Source of the DNA: Sphingomonas sp. PR090111-T3T-6A
GTDB lineage: Bacteria; Pseudomonadota; Alphaproteobacteria; Sphingomonadales; Sphingomonadaceae
Length of the DNA stretch: 64,000 nt
NCBI RefSeq assembly: GCF_000383095.1
Contig: NZ_AORL01000015.1
Span: forward strand, 174,986-238,985
Reading direction: 5' to 3'
The position numbers were made by a program, and so were the translations under genes. Position 1 is the stretch's first letter. Each line of letters opens with the position of its first letter. Positions 62,335-64,000 of the stretch are shown here, piece by piece. The notes beneath the pieces are model-generated. The model was not told the DNA's origin and ran no database searches. It was given only the letters and a program-made list of their open reading frames with translations.

Positions 62335-63339
62335 ATGACGCTCGATCTCGAAAAGCTGCTGGCCCCGGTCGCGGGGGAAGACCCGACCGGCCCCGACCTC
62401 GCCTACGACCCGCAGCGGCACCAGATCGAACAGGCGTTCGACTCGTCCGTCTCGATCGACGCCTCGGGCGTGGCCGAGGCCGCGGGTGAGACCGACTGGC
62501 GCCCGATCATCGCCGCGATCGCCGACCAGTCCGAGCGGACCAAGGATGTGTGGCTGCCGGTCTATCTCTGCCGTGCCGGCGCGCGCGGAGGACAGCTCGC
62601 GATCGTGGAGACGGGTGCCCGCGCGCTGGCGGGCCTGCTGGAGCGTTTCTGGGAGCGGGCGCATCCCCGGCTGGAGGAATATGGCTTTCTCGGCCGCAAG
62701 GGTGCCTGCGACACGCTGGCGAGCTTCCGCGAGTTTGTCGGCCCGCTCGGCCGCATCGTGCTGGTGGAGCACGGCCGCCTCGGCCGCTTCACGGCGGAGG
62801 ATATCATCCGCTTCCATCGTGGCGGCGAGGGCGAGGAAGGCTATGGCCCCTTCCGCGCGGCGCTGGCCGAGGGCTCTCTCGAGGGACTGGCCGACGCCGC
62901 CCAGCGTGTGGAGGCGATCCGGGACAGCTTCCGCCGCGCCGACGTGTTGCTGATGGACCATGCCGGATCGGAAGGCGGCACCAACTTCGCGCCGGTTTAC
63001 GAATGCCTCGCGGCGATCGCCGGCGCCATCGACGCTTTCCTGCCGCGGCCGGAAGTGGCGATCGAAGAGGGAGGCGCCGAAGAAGGGGAGGCGGCGGCCG
63101 CGACGTCGGGGAGCGGTGCGCGCGTATCCGGCACGGTTCGCAGCCGGGACGACGTGGTCCGCGTGCTCGATCTCGTGGTCGACTATTACCGGCGCAGCGA
63201 GCCGGCGAGCCCGGTGCCCATGCTGCTGGAACGTGCCAAGGCCTGGGTCGTGCTCGACTTCATGACCGTGCTGCAGGACATCGCGCCCGGCGCGCTCGAC
63301 GATGCGCGGATGCTGCTGCAAAGCCGCCTCGGGGGCTGA
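62335..63339 (+). CDS. tssA: T6SS cap protein TssA
   Basis: A 334-residue TssA. The ImpA_N domain is seen in LLAPVAGEDPTGPDLAYDP ... DWRPIIAAIADQSERTKDVWLPVYLCRAGAR and LERFWERAHPRLEEYGF. After an acidic linker (about 240-265) a short C-terminal helical domain follows (SRDDVVRVLDLVVDYYRRSEPASPVPMLLERAKAW), the short-tail form. It caps the growing tube and sheath. Divergent from vgrG; convergent and slightly overlapping with an uncertain minus-strand gene at the window end. Confidence 0.95.
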   Translation: MTLDLEKLLAPVAGEDPTGPDLAYDPQRHQIEQAFDSSVSIDASGVAEAAGETDWRPIIAAIADQSERTKDVWLPVYLCRAGARGGQLAIVETGARALAGLLERFWERAHPRLEEYGFLGRKGACDTLASFREFVGPLGRIVLVEHGRLGRFTAEDIIRFHRGGEGEEGYGPFRAALAEGSLEGLADAAQRVEAIRDSFRRADVLLMDHAGSEGGTNFAPVYECLAAIAGAIDAFLPRPEVAIEEGGAEEGEAAAATSGSGARVSGTVRSRDDVVRVLDLVVDYYRRSEPASPVPMLLERAKAWVVLDFMTVLQDIAPGALDDARMLLQSRLGG

Positions 63340-63841
63340 GTGGAAACGGGGCACGGTGATCCTCCAGCACGGGCTGATCCAGTCGTGACCGTCCATTAAT
63401 CAGAGCTATGGGTGCGCGATAATCAAATGGGGTTTCACTTGAAACGATGGTGTCTTTGTTAGCCGCCGGCGGGCGGTGCGCTGGGAAGGCGGTCCGCCAC
63501 TGGGCGTGAACGAGATCGGCGGCGTCACGTTCATTCGGCCGCTTCTCGCCGAAGAGCCCGACGGGCTGGGGCGTGACCACCGTGCCCTCCAACGCAGCGT
63601 TGATCACGTCGGCTGGCTTCTGCTCGAGTGATGCTAGGTGAAAGGACTCCGCGATGATCTTGTCCGCTGTGAACAGGCGTGGAGCAGGAAGCATGCCGGG
63701 GCCGTGCAGGAGCAACCTGGACTTGACGACGTAAGTTTCGGGGTCCGATCGCCTCGCGATATAGGTGAGCGACGCTGTGACGTTGTCCGTGTAGCTCGCG
63801 CTTGCGTTGAAGAACTCAACTATGGCGCGGTCGTTTGGCAT
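63260..63841 (-). CDS. Uncertain hypothetical protein at the T6SS edge
   Basis: A 193-codon frame starting at ATG 63841. The first 150 residues look protein-like (VEFFNASASYTDNVTASLTYIARR, RLFTADKIIAESFHLASLEQKPADVINAALEGTVV). The last 40 are arginine- and proline-rich and overlap tssA by 80 bp on the other strand, which suggests loss of the true end by a frameshift or truncation. Not recognised. Composition is less GC-rich than the T6SS genes, marking the end of that locus. Confidence 0.35.
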   Translation of the reverse strand: MPNDRAIVEFFNASASYTDNVTASLTYIARRSDPETYVVKSRLLLHGPGMLPAPRLFTADKIIAESFHLASLEQKPADVINAALEGTVVTPQPVGLFGEKRPNERDAADLVHAQWRTAFPAHRPPAANKDTIVSSETPFDYRAPIALINGRSRLDQPVLEDHRAPFPLSPRGGFAAASAHRRARRARCPAARS

Positions 63842-64000
63842 AGAGGTTTCTATGAACGCATCTTTGCCGGCAGGAAACGCGGTGCGGCGCCATTCGCTTG
63901 GATGTCCACTTTCTCGACCTCGTCGTCCGACAGCTGCCAGTCGGCTACCGACCAAGGTTGCATCATTCGCGAGAGCGAACGAGAGTATTGTCGGTTAGGC

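Overview
The window is high-GC bacterial DNA with many ATGA-type gene overlaps. It most likely comes from an alphaproteobacterium of the Sphingomonas type. Pointers are the Zymomonas-like tRNA-guanine transglycosylase, the arsenic operon that uses an aquaglyceroporin, two cobalamin riboswitches, and the sphingomonad-like small proteins and integrase relic. Assignments rest on reading motifs and family knowledge; no search was run.

Left part (1-14700), accessory DNA. A TetR regulator sits beside a truncated alpha/beta hydrolase, each preceded by the same operator-like palindrome. Next is a compact arsenic operon, arsR-arsC-aqpS-arsH: arsenate is reduced, arsenite probably leaves through the channel, and ArsH oxidises organoarsenicals or reduces flavin. 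A scar zone follows (3430-6240) with a pair of identical palindromes 50 bp apart, the tail of a CzcA/CusA pump gene, a degenerate ImmA/IrrE-like protein, an aldehyde dehydrogenase scrap and an orphan MbcA/ParS-type antitoxin. From 6238 to 13877 lies a probable defence island. It has a PIN-domain protein with an HTH regulator, a divergent DNA methyltransferase, and an opposing four-gene, fully overlapping operon: SMC/Rad50-like ABC ATPase with a four-cysteine insert, a 210-aa protein resembling the middle component of ABC-three-component systems, an unrecognised 314-aa protein and a KAP-type membrane NTPase. The island ends on the 3' side of a tRNA-Asn gene with its terminator.

Middle part (14733-30500), mostly housekeeping: tRNA-Asn, nadK, moaA, a GGDEF-EAL protein with a dead GGDEF motif, a DUF3617 protein, tgt (apparently lacking its zinc cysteines), and a TonB-dependent receptor and metE transcribed away from each other, each behind its own cobalamin riboswitch. 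A double-hotdog thioesterase, an aldo/keto reductase, a carboxymuconolactone decarboxylase-like protein with a divergent LysR regulator, and two small envelope proteins follow.

Right part (30766-64000): an integrase relic, then a large type VI secretion (T6SS) locus. The + strand run is tssB-tssC-hcp, two non-core genes, tagJ-tssE-tssF-tssG-tssH(clpV)-ppkA. A convergent operon for a response regulator, a dihaem peroxidase-like cytochrome c and a DAHL-like histidine kinase is inserted after it. Then come tssK-tssL-tssM-tagF-pppA and a small protein with a complete cytidine-deaminase zinc motif (candidate effector). On the minus strand lie vgrG, an unknown gene and tagH, with tssA divergent from vgrG. 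PpkA, PppA and the FHA protein TagH indicate phospho-threonine control. No TssJ lipoprotein or PAAR gene is visible.
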